This document shows positions 47,001-54,370 of a DNA stretch of 64,000 nucleotides, one piece after another. The position numbers and the translations under genes were made by a program. A model generated the notes under the pieces. The model saw nothing but the letters and a program-made list of their open reading frames with translations. It made no database searches and had not been told where the DNA came from. This stretch comes from Mumia quercus (GTDB lineage: Bacteria > Actinomycetota > Actinomycetes > Propionibacteriales > Nocardioidaceae). The stretch spans positions 1-64,000 of the forward strand of contig NZ_JANZYO010000004.1 in NCBI RefSeq assembly GCF_025506335.1, read 5' to 3'. Within the stretch, counting starts at the first letter, position 1. Each line of letters begins with the position of its first letter.

Positions 47001-47540
47001 GTCGTGAAGGACGTCGACGCGATCACCTCCGCCAGCCTGGGCCGACTGGCCGGGAACCACTCGATCTCGAAGGCGGCGATCCGTCAGCGGCTCCTCGCCG
47101 CCGAGCAGCACGTCCGCGCACTCGAGTCGGCGTTCGCGCCGCTCCGACTGGCACCCGGTGCGGTCCAGGTCGGTGGCGTCGAGGCCCGGCTCACCGCGGT
47201 GTGGGCGTTGATGTTCCACACCCGCCAGCTCGTCGCTGCCGTCGAGAGCGCCATCGACGCCGGCGTCGACGGCTCCTCGGAAGACTGGGACGGGCTGAGC
47301 CGTACGTTGAGCAAGAACGCCACCGCCCTGACCACGGCGTTGGACGGCAAGCTCCCCGGCCCCGTCGACCCGGACGTGGGTGGGGACGACACGGACCCGT
47401 CGAGCGCGACCGCCGCCCGTGAGCAGAGTGCCGTCCTGCGCGAGCTCGGGCTGGTCAACGACACGCTGCTGGTCATGATCGAGGACGTGTCGCCCGGCGC
47501 GGTGAACGATCCGAACACGCGTGAGCCGGTGTCGGCGTGA
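44097..47540 (+). CDS. Large FUSC-family membrane protein with N-terminal channel-like pore module
   Basis: A 1147-residue protein starting at GTG. The first about 165 residues look like a small cation-channel module: two membrane helices (about 3-25 and 66-92), then DAFYFSAAQLSTVGGSS (110-126), which resembles a K+ channel pore helix and selectivity filter (TVGYG in true K+ channels), then a third helix (about 135-160). After a cytoplasmic region of about 300 residues come two FUSC-type membrane blocks (about 445-590 and 820-960), each of five to six helices, separated by helical soluble stretches. FUSC proteins are thought to export aromatic acids. The fusion is unusual. Confidence 0.85.
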   Translation: MDIVWIALGAVILGATLLDVFLTALNYDEAGIFSGAATRWQWRILRRITRRLSRRWRPVGLRQVTGIQIITVIVLWVFGIITGFGLIYYGLMSRSSFSVSGEGAGLTLFDAFYFSAAQLSTVGGSSLTAETDLLRFLSIAETLSGVVLISLILTFLLAIYSVFSDLNGLCRYFFTAERGAGSTVATLTPFFRNGQPNGLDTHLDGISGSFASYTDGVRLHHAAYYFQSGRDQFALPYAIRMLAGTLGALRWGLPTGHPAAADPSLISLTFQFLQFGEYLQRSVGWRSRDVPEVVSAETFAKLARDPRGKRENEWVAQFLDLDAAMARLAEVEPLADMDDTYRRYSEWLPFAYRAQQITLGVSADLDYQPAIVSDEPVSMLHDHDTIALENVAEITPLVGRSTPKTVAGSHGSHLGRWWARRDLRHSQVDPGYSRFRAAARSVLAAATAALLLYGIFEATGRSSLSPAIFGGFVGMLSAGISADRTPRAARLTSALIIVPVAVVVMLGALVSGSVVLTGVFVVVVAMVGVWAGRFGPRWAALGQVTFMAYYFALILRLQLTDVALYLTAAAVGVASAYLFTHVLLRQQPLRALRSGLSGFAQRLVSSMDTLFDAVSAARWDPDIRRNVSADIRQLRSDAAFVAGQVSGDETLTGVSAHRATALRLRLFDTELAAMNLVAAAHSVTGTMISLELRARLAGRVELLQAHLAQMAVIPGDAASQVVPSDAQLAPWRDDEPAADWPRAARLVFQAANELHGAASEFRATAVAALDPSAPVAVPLDDEEDTSGDVDRSVATPPSEDPPRGRWPLSPPTRRAIQTAVATGAALTIGEVVSASHQYWAALAAYQVLGGTNGETFLKGAQRVAGTVAGAAVGFGLALSTGADPRVVLPLLAVAVFGSTYYRPVAPAVSTFWTTMIFAVLYEFLGRLTTLALEMRILETLFGAAIALVVAALVLPTRTRNVLSKDATTVVKDVDAITSASLGRLAGNHSISKAAIRQRLLAAEQHVRALESAFAPLRLAPGAVQVGGVEARLTAVWALMFHTRQLVAAVESAIDAGVDGSSEDWDGLSRTLSKNATALTTALDGKLPGPVDPDVGGDDTDPSSATAAREQSAVLRELGLVNDTLLVMIEDVSPGAVNDPNTREPVSA

Positions 47541-47682
47541 CCTCGCAGTCGCCCCGTCCGGCGACGACGAGGCGGCGTCCGGCGCGCGGTCGGGAATCAG
47601 CGGACCTACCGTCGAACCAGGACCACCGGCACCGTGCGGCGCCGGGTGACGCGCGAGAACGACTCGGCTGAGAGGCTTGCTG
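47541..47682 (+). other. Gap before crcB, no clear element
   Basis: This 142-bp gap carries no gene. I looked for a fluoride riboswitch because crcB follows, but the conserved fluoride-aptamer core is not recognisable. The segment CGGCTGAGAGG near the end resembles part of a THI box, but the rest of that aptamer is absent. A plain promoter is assumed. Confidence 0.4.
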
Positions 47683-48132
47683 ATGACGACGACAACGGGC
47701 CGACCAGCCTACCTGCGCGCGGCGTCGATCGCCCTCGTCTTCGCCGGAGGAGTCGTCGGCGTGGCAGCCCGCGAGGGTTTCATGCTCGCCGTCCCGAACG
47801 AGGACAACATCCCGATCGTGGTGCCGATCGTGAACCTGCTCGGCGCGTTCATCCTCGGGTACCTGTACGAGGGCCTCACCCGCACCGCTCCCGCTCCGCA
47901 GACGACCGCGCGGCTGAAGCTCCTCGTCGGTACGGGGTTCTGCGGAGGCCTCACGACGTACAGCTCGCTGGCGACCGACACCGCCGTGCTCGTCGACGAC
48001 GCGCGGATCGGCATCGCCCTCACGTACGCGCTGGGCACCGTCATCATCGGTGCCTGCGCCACGATGCTCGGCATCGTGCTGGCGTCGAGGCTCCACGAAC
48101 GCAAGCACGAGGACAAGGGAGCGGGCTCATGA
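47683..48132 (+). CDS. crcB: Fluoride channel subunit CrcB/FluC, first copy
   Basis: A 149-residue four-helix membrane protein of the Fluc/CrcB family, which exports fluoride to keep cytoplasmic levels low. The GGVVGVAAREGF first helix, the NLLGAFILGYLYEGL second helix with the conserved Asn, and the GTGFCGGLTTYSS third-helix Phe/Thr/Ser cluster are diagnostic. The C-terminus is charged (ERKHEDKGAGS). Its stop overlaps the second crcB start by 4 bp, so the two are probably made in equal amounts and heterodimerise. Confidence 0.93.
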   Translation: MTTTTGRPAYLRAASIALVFAGGVVGVAAREGFMLAVPNEDNIPIVVPIVNLLGAFILGYLYEGLTRTAPAPQTTARLKLLVGTGFCGGLTTYSSLATDTAVLVDDARIGIALTYALGTVIIGACATMLGIVLASRLHERKHEDKGAGS

Positions 48133-48509
48133 CGTTCCCCCTGTTCCTGCTGATGATCGTGGCCGGCGGCGCGGGCGCCAGCGTGCGCTACGTCGTCGAC
48201 GGGATGATCAAGGCCAAGACCTCCCGCTCGGCCTTCCCGTGGTCGACCGCGATCATCAACATGACCGGTTCGCTCGTGCTCGGCTTCCTCACCGGCCTGG
48301 TGGTCGGCGACCTGGCCTCGTCGGACGTCAGCGCGGTGATCGGGACAGGGTTCCTCGGCGGCTACACCACCTTCAGCACTGCCAGCTACGAGGCCGTCAC
48401 CCTGGTCCGCGAGAGGCGCTACGGTCTCGCCGCGGCGTACGGGTTCGGCGTGCTGGCCGCCACGATCGCCCTCGCCCTGCTCGGGTACGTGTGGGGCAAG
48501 AGCCTCTGA
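48129..48509 (+). CDS. crcB: Fluoride channel subunit CrcB/FluC, second copy
   Basis: A 126-residue partner of the first CrcB. It has the same arrangement: GGAGASVRYVVDGM first helix, INMTGSLVLGFLTGLV second helix with the conserved Asn, and GTGFLGGYTTFSTAS third-helix cluster. Paired crcB genes in actinobacteria and lactobacilli encode heterodimeric channels. It overlaps crcB1 by 4 bp and is convergent with maoC. Confidence 0.93.
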   Translation: MTFPLFLLMIVAGGAGASVRYVVDGMIKAKTSRSAFPWSTAIINMTGSLVLGFLTGLVVGDLASSDVSAVIGTGFLGGYTTFSTASYEAVTLVRERRYGLAAAYGFGVLAATIALALLGYVWGKSL

Positions 48510-48528
48510 CGGCGGGCCGTCCCGGCGG

Positions 48529-48981
48529 CTACTCCGCGAAGATCGCGAGCGTGCGCGCGACGCACACCGGCTTGTCGACGCCCTCTGCCTCGACCGTGAA
48601 CTCGACGGTGACGCGCTGGCCGAGCGCGACCGGGACGACCTCGACGAGCTTCGCCCGCCCGCGGACGCGTGAGCCGACGGGCAACGGCGCAGGGAAGCGC
48701 ACCTTGTCGGACCCGTAGTTGACGCCCATCCTGACGCTCTCGACCTTGTACGTCTCGGCCGACAGCATGGGGATCAGCGACACCGTGAGGTAACCGTGCG
48801 CGATCGTGCGACCGAAGGGCCCGTGGGCAGCCTTCTCCGGGTCGACATGGATCCACTGGTGGTCACCGGTCGCCTCGGCGAAGAGGTTCACCTGCTCCTG
48901 CGTGACCTCGTGCCAGTCGCTGACGCCGAGCTCCTCGCCCGTGCAGGACGCGAGCTCGGCAAGGTTCTTGAAGGTGCGCAT
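48529..48981 (-). CDS. MaoC-family dehydratase
   Basis: A 150-residue hot-dog-fold enoyl-CoA hydratase-like protein. The hydratase motif is ATGDHQWIHVDPEKAAHGPFGRTIAHGYLT, with the Asp-His dyad in IHVD. Proteins of this length are typical single-domain MaoC enzymes of fatty-acid or steroid metabolism in actinobacteria. A perfect 14-bp palindrome lies 15 nt upstream of the start. Confidence 0.92.
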   Translation of the reverse strand: MRTFKNLAELASCTGEELGVSDWHEVTQEQVNLFAEATGDHQWIHVDPEKAAHGPFGRTIAHGYLTVSLIPMLSAETYKVESVRMGVNYGSDKVRFPAPLPVGSRVRGRAKLVEVVPVALGQRVTVEFTVEAEGVDKPVCVARTLAIFAE

Positions 48982-48995
48982 CGGGGCCTCCGTAC

Positions 48996-49009
48996 TAAGC
49001 GATCGCTTA
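48996..49009. promoter_or_regulatory. Perfect palindromic operator TAAGCGATCGCTTA before maoC
   Basis: The 14-bp sequence TAAGCGATCGCTTA is its own reverse complement and lies about 15 nt upstream of the maoC ATG, where it would overlap the promoter. Size and symmetry match operators of TetR-family regulators of fatty-acid or steroid genes. No such regulator is encoded in the window, so it would act in trans. Confidence 0.7.
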
Positions 49010-49059
49010 CTGCGCCCCGATCCTAGAGGGCGACCGTGACGCGCGGCACACCGGCCGTC

Positions 49060-49749
49060 TCACCGTACGAGCCAAGGGACCGCGGCGAGGACGACTCCGA
49101 GGGCGAGCAGGCCGGTGTCCGCCCGGGTCCACGGCGCCGGTTCCGCCCATGTCCGGGTCTGCGCCCCGGCAAAACCTCGCGCGTCCATCGCGACCGACAT
49201 CCGCGCCGCGTCGCGCAGCGCGCTGACCAGCAGCGCGAACGCGAGCGAGGCCGCGTGCCGTCCGCGCGAGAGCGGGTTGCGTGTCGGTCCGTAGCCACGC
49301 GCTCGCCGGGTTCGGTCGAGCTGCCCCCAGGTCTCCCGCAGGGCACCGAAGCGCTGCATCGCCGCGGCGAACGCGACGACGGGTCGTGCCGGCAGACGAA
49401 GCCGCTGGCCGAGCTGGTCAGCGAGCCGTGACGGGTCGACGAACGCGGCCAGCACGGCTCCGGGCAGGGCGAGGACGACGATCCGCAGACCCGCCGTCAG
49501 CGCGACCTCGAGGTCACGCCCGCCGAGCCACCACGTCGACGAGACCAGGGACACCGACGCCACCGCGATCGCCGCGAACCGCGCCAGCGCGAACCGTGGG
49601 GACGGCAGCAGCAGCGCACCGGCAAGCACGTACGCTCCCAGCGCGACAGCGGCGGTCCTCAGGTCGCGCACCGCGAAGGACGCGACGATCGCGAGCGTCC
49701 CCATGGCCAGCAGCACCAACGGGTTCGCAGCGGGGACGAGGCGCCTCAT
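49060..49749 (-). CDS. ECF transporter membrane subunit (EcfT / YkoC-like)
   Basis: A 229-residue transmembrane coupling subunit. About five helices near the N-terminus (VPAANPLVLLAMGTLAIVASFAV) are followed by the coupling helices with the RDAARMSVAMDARGF Ala-Arg-Gly motif that grips the ATPase. It is the last of three overlapping genes after ykoE and the ATPase. Together they make an ECF importer, here for a thiamine precursor. Confidence 0.9.
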   Translation of the reverse strand: MRRLVPAANPLVLLAMGTLAIVASFAVRDLRTAAVALGAYVLAGALLLPSPRFALARFAAIAVASVSLVSSTWWLGGRDLEVALTAGLRIVVLALPGAVLAAFVDPSRLADQLGQRLRLPARPVVAFAAAMQRFGALRETWGQLDRTRRARGYGPTRNPLSRGRHAASLAFALLVSALRDAARMSVAMDARGFAGAQTRTWAEPAPWTRADTGLLALGVVLAAVPWLVR

Positions 49750-51200
49750 CGTGCCCCCTCGACGCGCGGCGCGGGTACAGCGTTGCGTCCGTCCGCGAGG
49801 CGCACCACATGGTCGGCGCAGCTCACCAGCGCACTGTCGTGGCTCGCTGCGGCGACCGCGGCACCGCCGTGCGCGGCCGCGCGCATCCACCCCGCGACCG
49901 CCGCCCAGGTGCCGCGGTCCTGGCCGACCGTGGGCTCGTCGAGGAGCAGCACGGACGGGCGGTGTGCGAGCGCGGCGCCGAGGGCGAGCCGGCGCTGCTC
50001 GCCGCCGGAGAGCCGGTACGGGTTGGCGTCGGCGAGCCGGTCGAGCCCCAGGTGCGCGAGCACCGCGTCGACGTCGACGACGACCCCGACCCGCCGGGAG
50101 GTCGCCGCGACCTCGTCGCGGACGCGGGTCGTCAGGAACCCGTGCTCAGGATTCTGGGGGACCCACCCGACGACCGCCGCCAGCGCACGCGAACGCATCC
50201 GGTGCGGCGGCATGCCCAGGCCACGCACCTCCCCCGCGGTGGGACGCTGCAGTCCGCCGAGGGTCGCCAGCAGAGTCGACTTGCCGGCGCCGCTCGGCCC
50301 GCCGAGGACCGTGACCGCGTCGGGTGTGAGCGTGGCGTCGACCTCCCGGAGCGCGGCCGCGACGACCGTCCCGCGCATGTCGGTGCGGCGGAGGTCGACG
50401 CTCAGCGCGACGGCCTCGAGGGTCGGCGCGGGCCGACGATGCGGCACGACGAGCGCGGCGGGAGGCTCGACGGGTTCGGGCGCGGGCACGCCCGGCATCC
50501 AGACGCCCGCGGAGGCAAGGTCGTCGCGCATCGTGGCCGCGAACGTCGCCGGGTCCGTGTCGGCGACCACCTCGCCGTCGCGCCCGAGCACGACGACCCG
50601 GTCGACGTGGTCGAGCCACGGCGCGAGCCGGTGCTCGACCACCACGAGCGTCGCCCCGCTCTCGGCCACGACGTCGGTGATGCACCGGCGCACGCCCTCG
50701 GCGTTCGCGTCGTCGAGCATCGAGGTCGGTTCGTCGAGGAGCAGGACGTCGGCCCGCGACGCGAGGACCCCGGCGAGCGCCGCACGCTGGAGCTCACCTC
50801 CCGAGAGCGCCGCCGTCGGGTGCTGCACCCCGTACGGGAGTCGGACGGCCTCCAGCGCGGCACGGACACGGGGCCACATCGCATCCGGGGCGACGCGCGC
50901 GTTCTCGAGACCGAACGCGACGTCACGCCCGATCCGCTCAGCGACGACGGCGTCACCCGGGTTCTGCAGGAGCAGACCGATCCGGCCTTCGGTCTCGACC
51001 TCGCCGAGCAGGTCGCCGTCACCGGCGGTCGCGAGCACCCCGGCGACGGCGCGGAGCACGGTCGACTTGCCGGCACCGGAGGGACCGGCGAGCAGGACGC
51101 GCTCACCGGGCTCGACCCGCAGGTCGAGTCCGGCGACGACCGGGGCCCGCCGACCGAGCGGACGCCAGCCGAAGCCGCGGAGCGTGATCGAGCCGGTCAC
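49746..51200 (-). CDS. Double-domain ECF ATPase (YkoD-like)
   Basis: A 484-residue protein containing two complete ABC ATPase domains. Domain 1: Walker A GPSGAGKS, signature LSGGELQRAAL, Walker B VLLLDEPT. Domain 2: Walker A GPSGAGKS, signature LSGGEQRRLAL, Walker B VLLLDEPT. This fused layout is typical of YkoD. It starts at GTG, overlapping ykoE by 4 bp (GTGA), and is itself overlapped 4 bp by the EcfT gene. It powers uptake by the YkoE substrate subunit. Confidence 0.94.
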   Translation of the reverse strand: MTGSITLRGFGWRPLGRRAPVVAGLDLRVEPGERVLLAGPSGAGKSTVLRAVAGVLATAGDGDLLGEVETEGRIGLLLQNPGDAVVAERIGRDVAFGLENARVAPDAMWPRVRAALEAVRLPYGVQHPTAALSGGELQRAALAGVLASRADVLLLDEPTSMLDDANAEGVRRCITDVVAESGATLVVVEHRLAPWLDHVDRVVVLGRDGEVVADTDPATFAATMRDDLASAGVWMPGVPAPEPVEPPAALVVPHRRPAPTLEAVALSVDLRRTDMRGTVVAAALREVDATLTPDAVTVLGGPSGAGKSTLLATLGGLQRPTAGEVRGLGMPPHRMRSRALAAVVGWVPQNPEHGFLTTRVRDEVAATSRRVGVVVDVDAVLAHLGLDRLADANPYRLSGGEQRRLALGAALAHRPSVLLLDEPTVGQDRGTWAAVAGWMRAAAHGGAAVAAASHDSALVSCADHVVRLADGRNAVPAPRVEGAR

Positions 51201-51835
51201 GCCTGATCGTGGTCCGCAGACACCGCCGTGCGTGCGTGGTAGTCGCGTCCCGGCCCGAACGCGTCGAGCGCCCCGGTCGACGCGAGCGCACGGACGAGGG
51301 CCCAGCCGCCGACCCCAGCGACGAGCGCGCCGGAGACCACGAAGAACGCGAGGTAGACGAGCTGGTAGCCGAACGACCAGTCCGCGTAGTAGGCGAACCA
51401 CTCGTACACGGCCTCACCAGCGCCCGCCAGCGCACCGGCCAGCGCGGCAACGACGACGCCCCACCGCCGGTAGAGGAACACGGCGAAGACGAGCTCGGCG
51501 CCGAACCCCTGGATCAGTCCCGAGACGACGACGGACATCCCCCACTGGTTGCCGAGCAGCGCCGACACCGTGGCCGCGACCAGCTCCGTGCCGACCGCGG
51601 CACCGGGCTTGCGGACGACGAGACCGCCGACGACACCGCCGAGCAGCCAGACGCCGCAGATGAGCCCGGAGCTCGGCGGGAAGGCGAACAGCGCAGTGCC
51701 GCTCACCACGGCGAACAGCTGGTTCCAGCCCCAGAAGACGACACCGAGCGCGACCCCCAGCATCGCGACGGTGACGAGGTCGACCGTGCGGTAACGGGTG
51801 GTCGCGGACGTGCGAGAACGAATGGCCTCAGCCAT
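51197..51835 (-). CDS. ykoE: Thiamine-precursor ECF substrate-binding subunit YkoE
   Basis: A 212-residue S-component with about six membrane helices. VDLVTVAMLGVALGVVFWGWNQLF is the typical YkoE first segment, and GLIQGFGAELVFAVFLYRRW and GAGEAVYEWFAYY follow the family pattern. YkoE binds the thiamine precursor HMP or thiamine itself. A TPP riboswitch is directly upstream, matching thiamine control. It is the first gene of ykoEDC. Confidence 0.93.
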   Translation of the reverse strand: MAEAIRSRTSATTRYRTVDLVTVAMLGVALGVVFWGWNQLFAVVSGTALFAFPPSSGLICGVWLLGGVVGGLVVRKPGAAVGTELVAATVSALLGNQWGMSVVVSGLIQGFGAELVFAVFLYRRWGVVVAALAGALAGAGEAVYEWFAYYADWSFGYQLVYLAFFVVSGALVAGVGGWALVRALASTGALDAFGPGRDYHARTAVSADHDQA

Positions 51836-51841
51836 GGGTGA

Positions 51842-51936
51842 CTCCCTTCGCCGGTGCTAACCGGTGCAGGTTCGGAGGGTCTGCGGGCTTTCCGCACTCT
51901 CAGCGCACCGTGCCCGTGGGCACCCGCGCTCCCCTG
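51842..51936 (-). promoter_or_regulatory. TPP riboswitch (THI element)
   Basis: On the minus strand the conserved parts appear in order: GGGGAGCGC, GTGCGCTGAGAGTGCGG (the J2-4 CTGAGA region), ACCCTCCGAACCTG, CACCGGTTAGCACCGG and GCGAAGGGAG. These are the hallmarks of the thiamine-pyrophosphate aptamer. It ends 6 nt before the ykoE start, so translation of ykoE is most likely blocked when TPP is bound. No gene for thiamine synthesis is adjacent; the target is the importer. Confidence 0.95.
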
Positions 51937-51947
51937 TCGTGGGATCG

Positions 51948-51953
51948 ACTGTA
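51948..51953 (-). promoter_or_regulatory. -10-like TACAGT for the TPP riboswitch transcript
   Basis: TACAGT on the minus strand lies 11 nt before the first aptamer base, which is where a promoter for the riboswitch-ykoEDC transcript must sit. Confidence 0.5.
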
Positions 51954-51995
51954 GCGCCTCGCTGCCGCGACGGACGAGGTGTCCGCCGTGGGTCG

Positions 51996-52379
51996 TCAGG
52001 TCAGCAGGTTGTCCCGGCCGAACATCGCGGCCGTCGCCCGGGCCGACGGCGTCCCCAGGTCCGGGTCGGCCCCGGCGCCGATGAGCAGCGACACCACGAG
52101 GTCCTCCCCCTTGAAGACGGCGCCCGCGAGCGGGCTCTGACCGCGGTCGTTGAGCCGGTCGACGTCCGCGCCGGCATCGAGCAGACGCTGCACCACGTCG
52201 GCATGGCCGTGGTACGCCGCGAGCATCAGCAGCGTGTTGCCGTCGGGGTCGGTCATCTCCAGGGGTACGCCGGCGTCGACGTACGCGAGCAGGCTGTCGG
52301 CGTCACCGTCGCGCGCCAGGTCGAACATCCGGTGCGCGAGCTCGACCACCTCGGGGTCGGGAGGCTCGTTCCGCTCCAT
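51996..52379 (-). CDS. Ankyrin-repeat protein
   Basis: A 127-residue soluble protein made of three to four ankyrin units: DPDGNTLLMLAAYHGHADVVQRLLDAGADVD, then NDRGQSPLAGAVFKGEDLVVSLLIGAGADPD. The end (ARATAAMFGRDNLLT) is a capping helix. Small actinobacterial ankyrin proteins are often inhibitors or partners of neighbouring enzymes; none is obvious here. It lies between the riboswitch and the SGNH hydrolase gene. Confidence 0.92.
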   Translation of the reverse strand: MERNEPPDPEVVELAHRMFDLARDGDADSLLAYVDAGVPLEMTDPDGNTLLMLAAYHGHADVVQRLLDAGADVDRLNDRGQSPLAGAVFKGEDLVVSLLIGAGADPDLGTPSARATAAMFGRDNLLT

Positions 52380-52388
52380 GCACGGACC

Positions 52389-53102
52389 TTACGCGCCGAG
52401 AACCTCCAGGCGCGTCGCGACGAAGTCGCCGAACGCGCGGTGGCCCTCCGGCGACAGGTGCAGCCCGTCCTCGAGGTATGGAAGGTCGAGACCGAGCGTC
52501 GAGACGTAGGCGGCACCGTGGGCTTCCGCGAGATCGGCGAGGAGCGTGTCGACCTCGGGCGCACCCCCGGCGCGCGACGGCGCGGACGCGGGTCCGACCA
52601 CGACGACCGGCAGCTCCCCCACCGCACGCATCACCCGCGCGAAGCCCGCTCGGACGGCACCCACCGGCTGGTCGACGTCGTTGAGACCTCCTGCCACCAC
52701 GACCAGGTCCGCGCCCCCGGCCACGGCACGGCCGGCACGGGCGCCGAACCACGAGCCGTCGCACGGGCTCGCCGACCGACTGAACCCCGAACCGGAGAAT
52801 GCGTCGACGTGCACCTGCCCGGACAGCCGCGAGGTCCAGGCGTCGCCGGCATCGTCCAGGCCGAGGCCCGCGGACCAGGAGTCGCCGATCACGACGACCC
52901 GCTTCCCGAGGGCGGGGGCGACGACCGCACGGCGTGCCTCGGACTGCGACGTGAACCGCTCGCACCGCACGGCGTCGGCACGGCTCTGCCCGAGGTCGGT
53001 GAGGAACGCCGCGCTGAGCGTCAGAAGCAGCAGGACCACCGCCAGACGTGCCCGCCACGACGCGTCCGCACGTCGCGGTCGGGGCGTGCCGAAGGCGCTC
53101 AC
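52389..53102 (-). CDS. Secreted SGNH/GDSL hydrolase
   Basis: A 237-residue protein starting at GTG (VSAFGTPRPRR), with a membrane/signal segment (LAVVLLLLTLSAAFL, about residues 20-35). The nucleophile Ser is in VVIGDSWSAGLG, Gly and Asn ligands are in VVAGGLNDVDQP, and the catalytic Asp-His pair is in DGLHLSPEGH. It would cleave esters or acetyl groups outside the cell, on lipids or cell-wall polymers. It follows the cupin gene after 50 bp on the same strand; a link with the amine operon is unproven. Confidence 0.88.
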   Translation of the reverse strand: MSAFGTPRPRRADASWRARLAVVLLLLTLSAAFLTDLGQSRADAVRCERFTSQSEARRAVVAPALGKRVVVIGDSWSAGLGLDDAGDAWTSRLSGQVHVDAFSGSGFSRSASPCDGSWFGARAGRAVAGGADLVVVAGGLNDVDQPVGAVRAGFARVMRAVGELPVVVVGPASAPSRAGGAPEVDTLLADLAEAHGAAYVSTLGLDLPYLEDGLHLSPEGHRAFGDFVATRLEVLGA

Positions 53103-53152
53103 CCCTTCATGATCCCTCGTGCGTGGGCCCGGCGGGTCGGAACCGGGACGGA

Positions 53153-53497
53153 TCAGGCCAGGTAGACCTTGCGCAGGGTCTCGCGAACCTCCCACACCGT
53201 ACGGTCGCCGGCGCGCAGGCGTACGGCGACGCCGGGCCGCAGCGAAAGCGTGCTGCCGTCCTCGAAGCGCACGGTCGCGTCCCCGGACAGCACGACGAAG
53301 ACCTCGTCGATCTCGGTGTCGCGGACCGTGCCGGCGGTGATCTCCCAAAGTCCGACGGACGCGCCGTCGAGCGCCGCGAGCTCGGTGGACGCCGTGCTCG
53401 GCGAGCCGTCGACGACGTCCGTCGGGTCGAGCGTTCCTGGCTCGAGCGGATGGGTTCCGGTTGCGGCCGACAGAAGCCGCTCACGTGCCTTTGTCAT
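53153..53497 (-). CDS. Cupin-domain protein of the amine operon
   Basis: A 114-residue single-domain cupin of the ureidoglycine/ethanolamine-related type. GLWEITAGTVRDTEIDEVFVVLSGDATVRFEDG shows the first and second cupin motifs; the usual metal His residues are partly replaced (EITAG, EIDEVF). It could be a binding or regulatory protein rather than an enzyme. It starts 6 bp after the permease gene and ends the operon. Confidence 0.85.
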   Translation of the reverse strand: MTKARERLLSAATGTHPLEPGTLDPTDVVDGSPSTASTELAALDGASVGLWEITAGTVRDTEIDEVFVVLSGDATVRFEDGSTLSLRPGVAVRLRAGDRTVWEVRETLRKVYLA

Positions 53498-53503
53498 TCG
53501 TGC

Positions 53504-54370
53504 TCATCCTCCGGTAAAGGTCGAGGCGACCGAGGCGTTGTCGTCCCCGGACCGCCGCAGCACTGCCCACACGACGGCGAGCGCCGCGAGCGTCAGCAGC
53601 AGCATCACGGTCGACACGGCAGCGATCTCCGGGCGCAGGCCCACCTTGAGCGATCCGAACACGTAGACCGGCCACGGGGTGTAGCCCGGTACCTGGACGA
53701 ACGACGCGACGATCGTGTTGTCGAGGCTCAGCGTGAACGCCATCAGCGCACCGGCGAAGATGCCGGGCGAGGCCAACGGAAGCGTGATCTGACGGAACCT
53801 GTTCCACGGAGCCGCGTAGAGGTCGGCGGCCGCCTCCTCGATCTGCTCGTCCATCCCTCGCATCCGCGCACGCACGATGAACGTGACCACGGCGACCGCG
53901 AGCGAGGTGTGCACGATCACCAGGCGCACCATGCCGTTGTTGACGACCGCGAGGCCGCCGTCCGTCCCGAGGGTGACGAGCCACGGCAGGATCGCGATGC
54001 CGTCGATGACCTCCGGCGTGATCAGCGTGACCGCGAGCAGTGCCGTCAGGATGCCGGCCCAGCGCGCCCCGGCACGGGCACGCGCGAGGGCGACTCCGCC
54101 GATCGTGCCGAGCACGGTGGACACCATCGACGCGAGCACGCCGGCGACCAGCGACGTACGGACCGTGTCACCGATGACGGGGTTGTTCCAGGCCCGGGTG
54201 TACGCGTCGAACCCGAAGCTGTCCCACGCGCCGAGCAGCCGGCCCGTGTTGAACGAGTAGACGACGATCACCAGGATCGGCAGGAAGAGGAACACGAAGA
54301 CCAGCACGCCCAGGACCGTGAGCGCACGGCTCAGCGGATCCCGAGGCCGACGGGTACGCGCGGCGCTCAT
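53504..54370 (-). CDS. potC: Polyamine-type ABC transporter permease (PotC-like)
   Basis: A 288-residue inner-membrane permease with about six helices. LTVLGVLVFVFLFLPILVIVVYSFN begins the protein and the cytoplasmic EAA loop (EQIEEAAADLYAAPWNRFRQITLPLASPGI) couples to PotA. It overlaps potB by 4 bp. With PotB, PotA and PotD it forms a PotABCD-type importer for putrescine, spermidine or a similar amine. Confidence 0.93.
   Translation of the reverse strand: MSAARTRRPRDPLSRALTVLGVLVFVFLFLPILVIVVYSFNTGRLLGAWDSFGFDAYTRAWNNPVIGDTVRTSLVAGVLASMVSTVLGTIGGVALARARAGARWAGILTALLAVTLITPEVIDGIAILPWLVTLGTDGGLAVVNNGMVRLVIVHTSLAVAVVTFIVRARMRGMDEQIEEAAADLYAAPWNRFRQITLPLASPGIFAGALMAFTLSLDNTIVASFVQVPGYTPWPVYVFGSLKVGLRPEIAAVSTVMLLLTLAALAVVWAVLRRSGDDNASVASTFTGG

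Noticed and set aside
47541-47682. Fluoride riboswitch upstream of crcB
   Set aside because: The conserved fluoride-aptamer core is not visible; the only resemblance is the function of the gene that follows.
47660-47682. Second TPP riboswitch suggested by CGGCTGAGAGG
   Set aside because: Only the CTGAGA-like part is present; the rest of the THI element is missing and the downstream gene is a fluoride channel.
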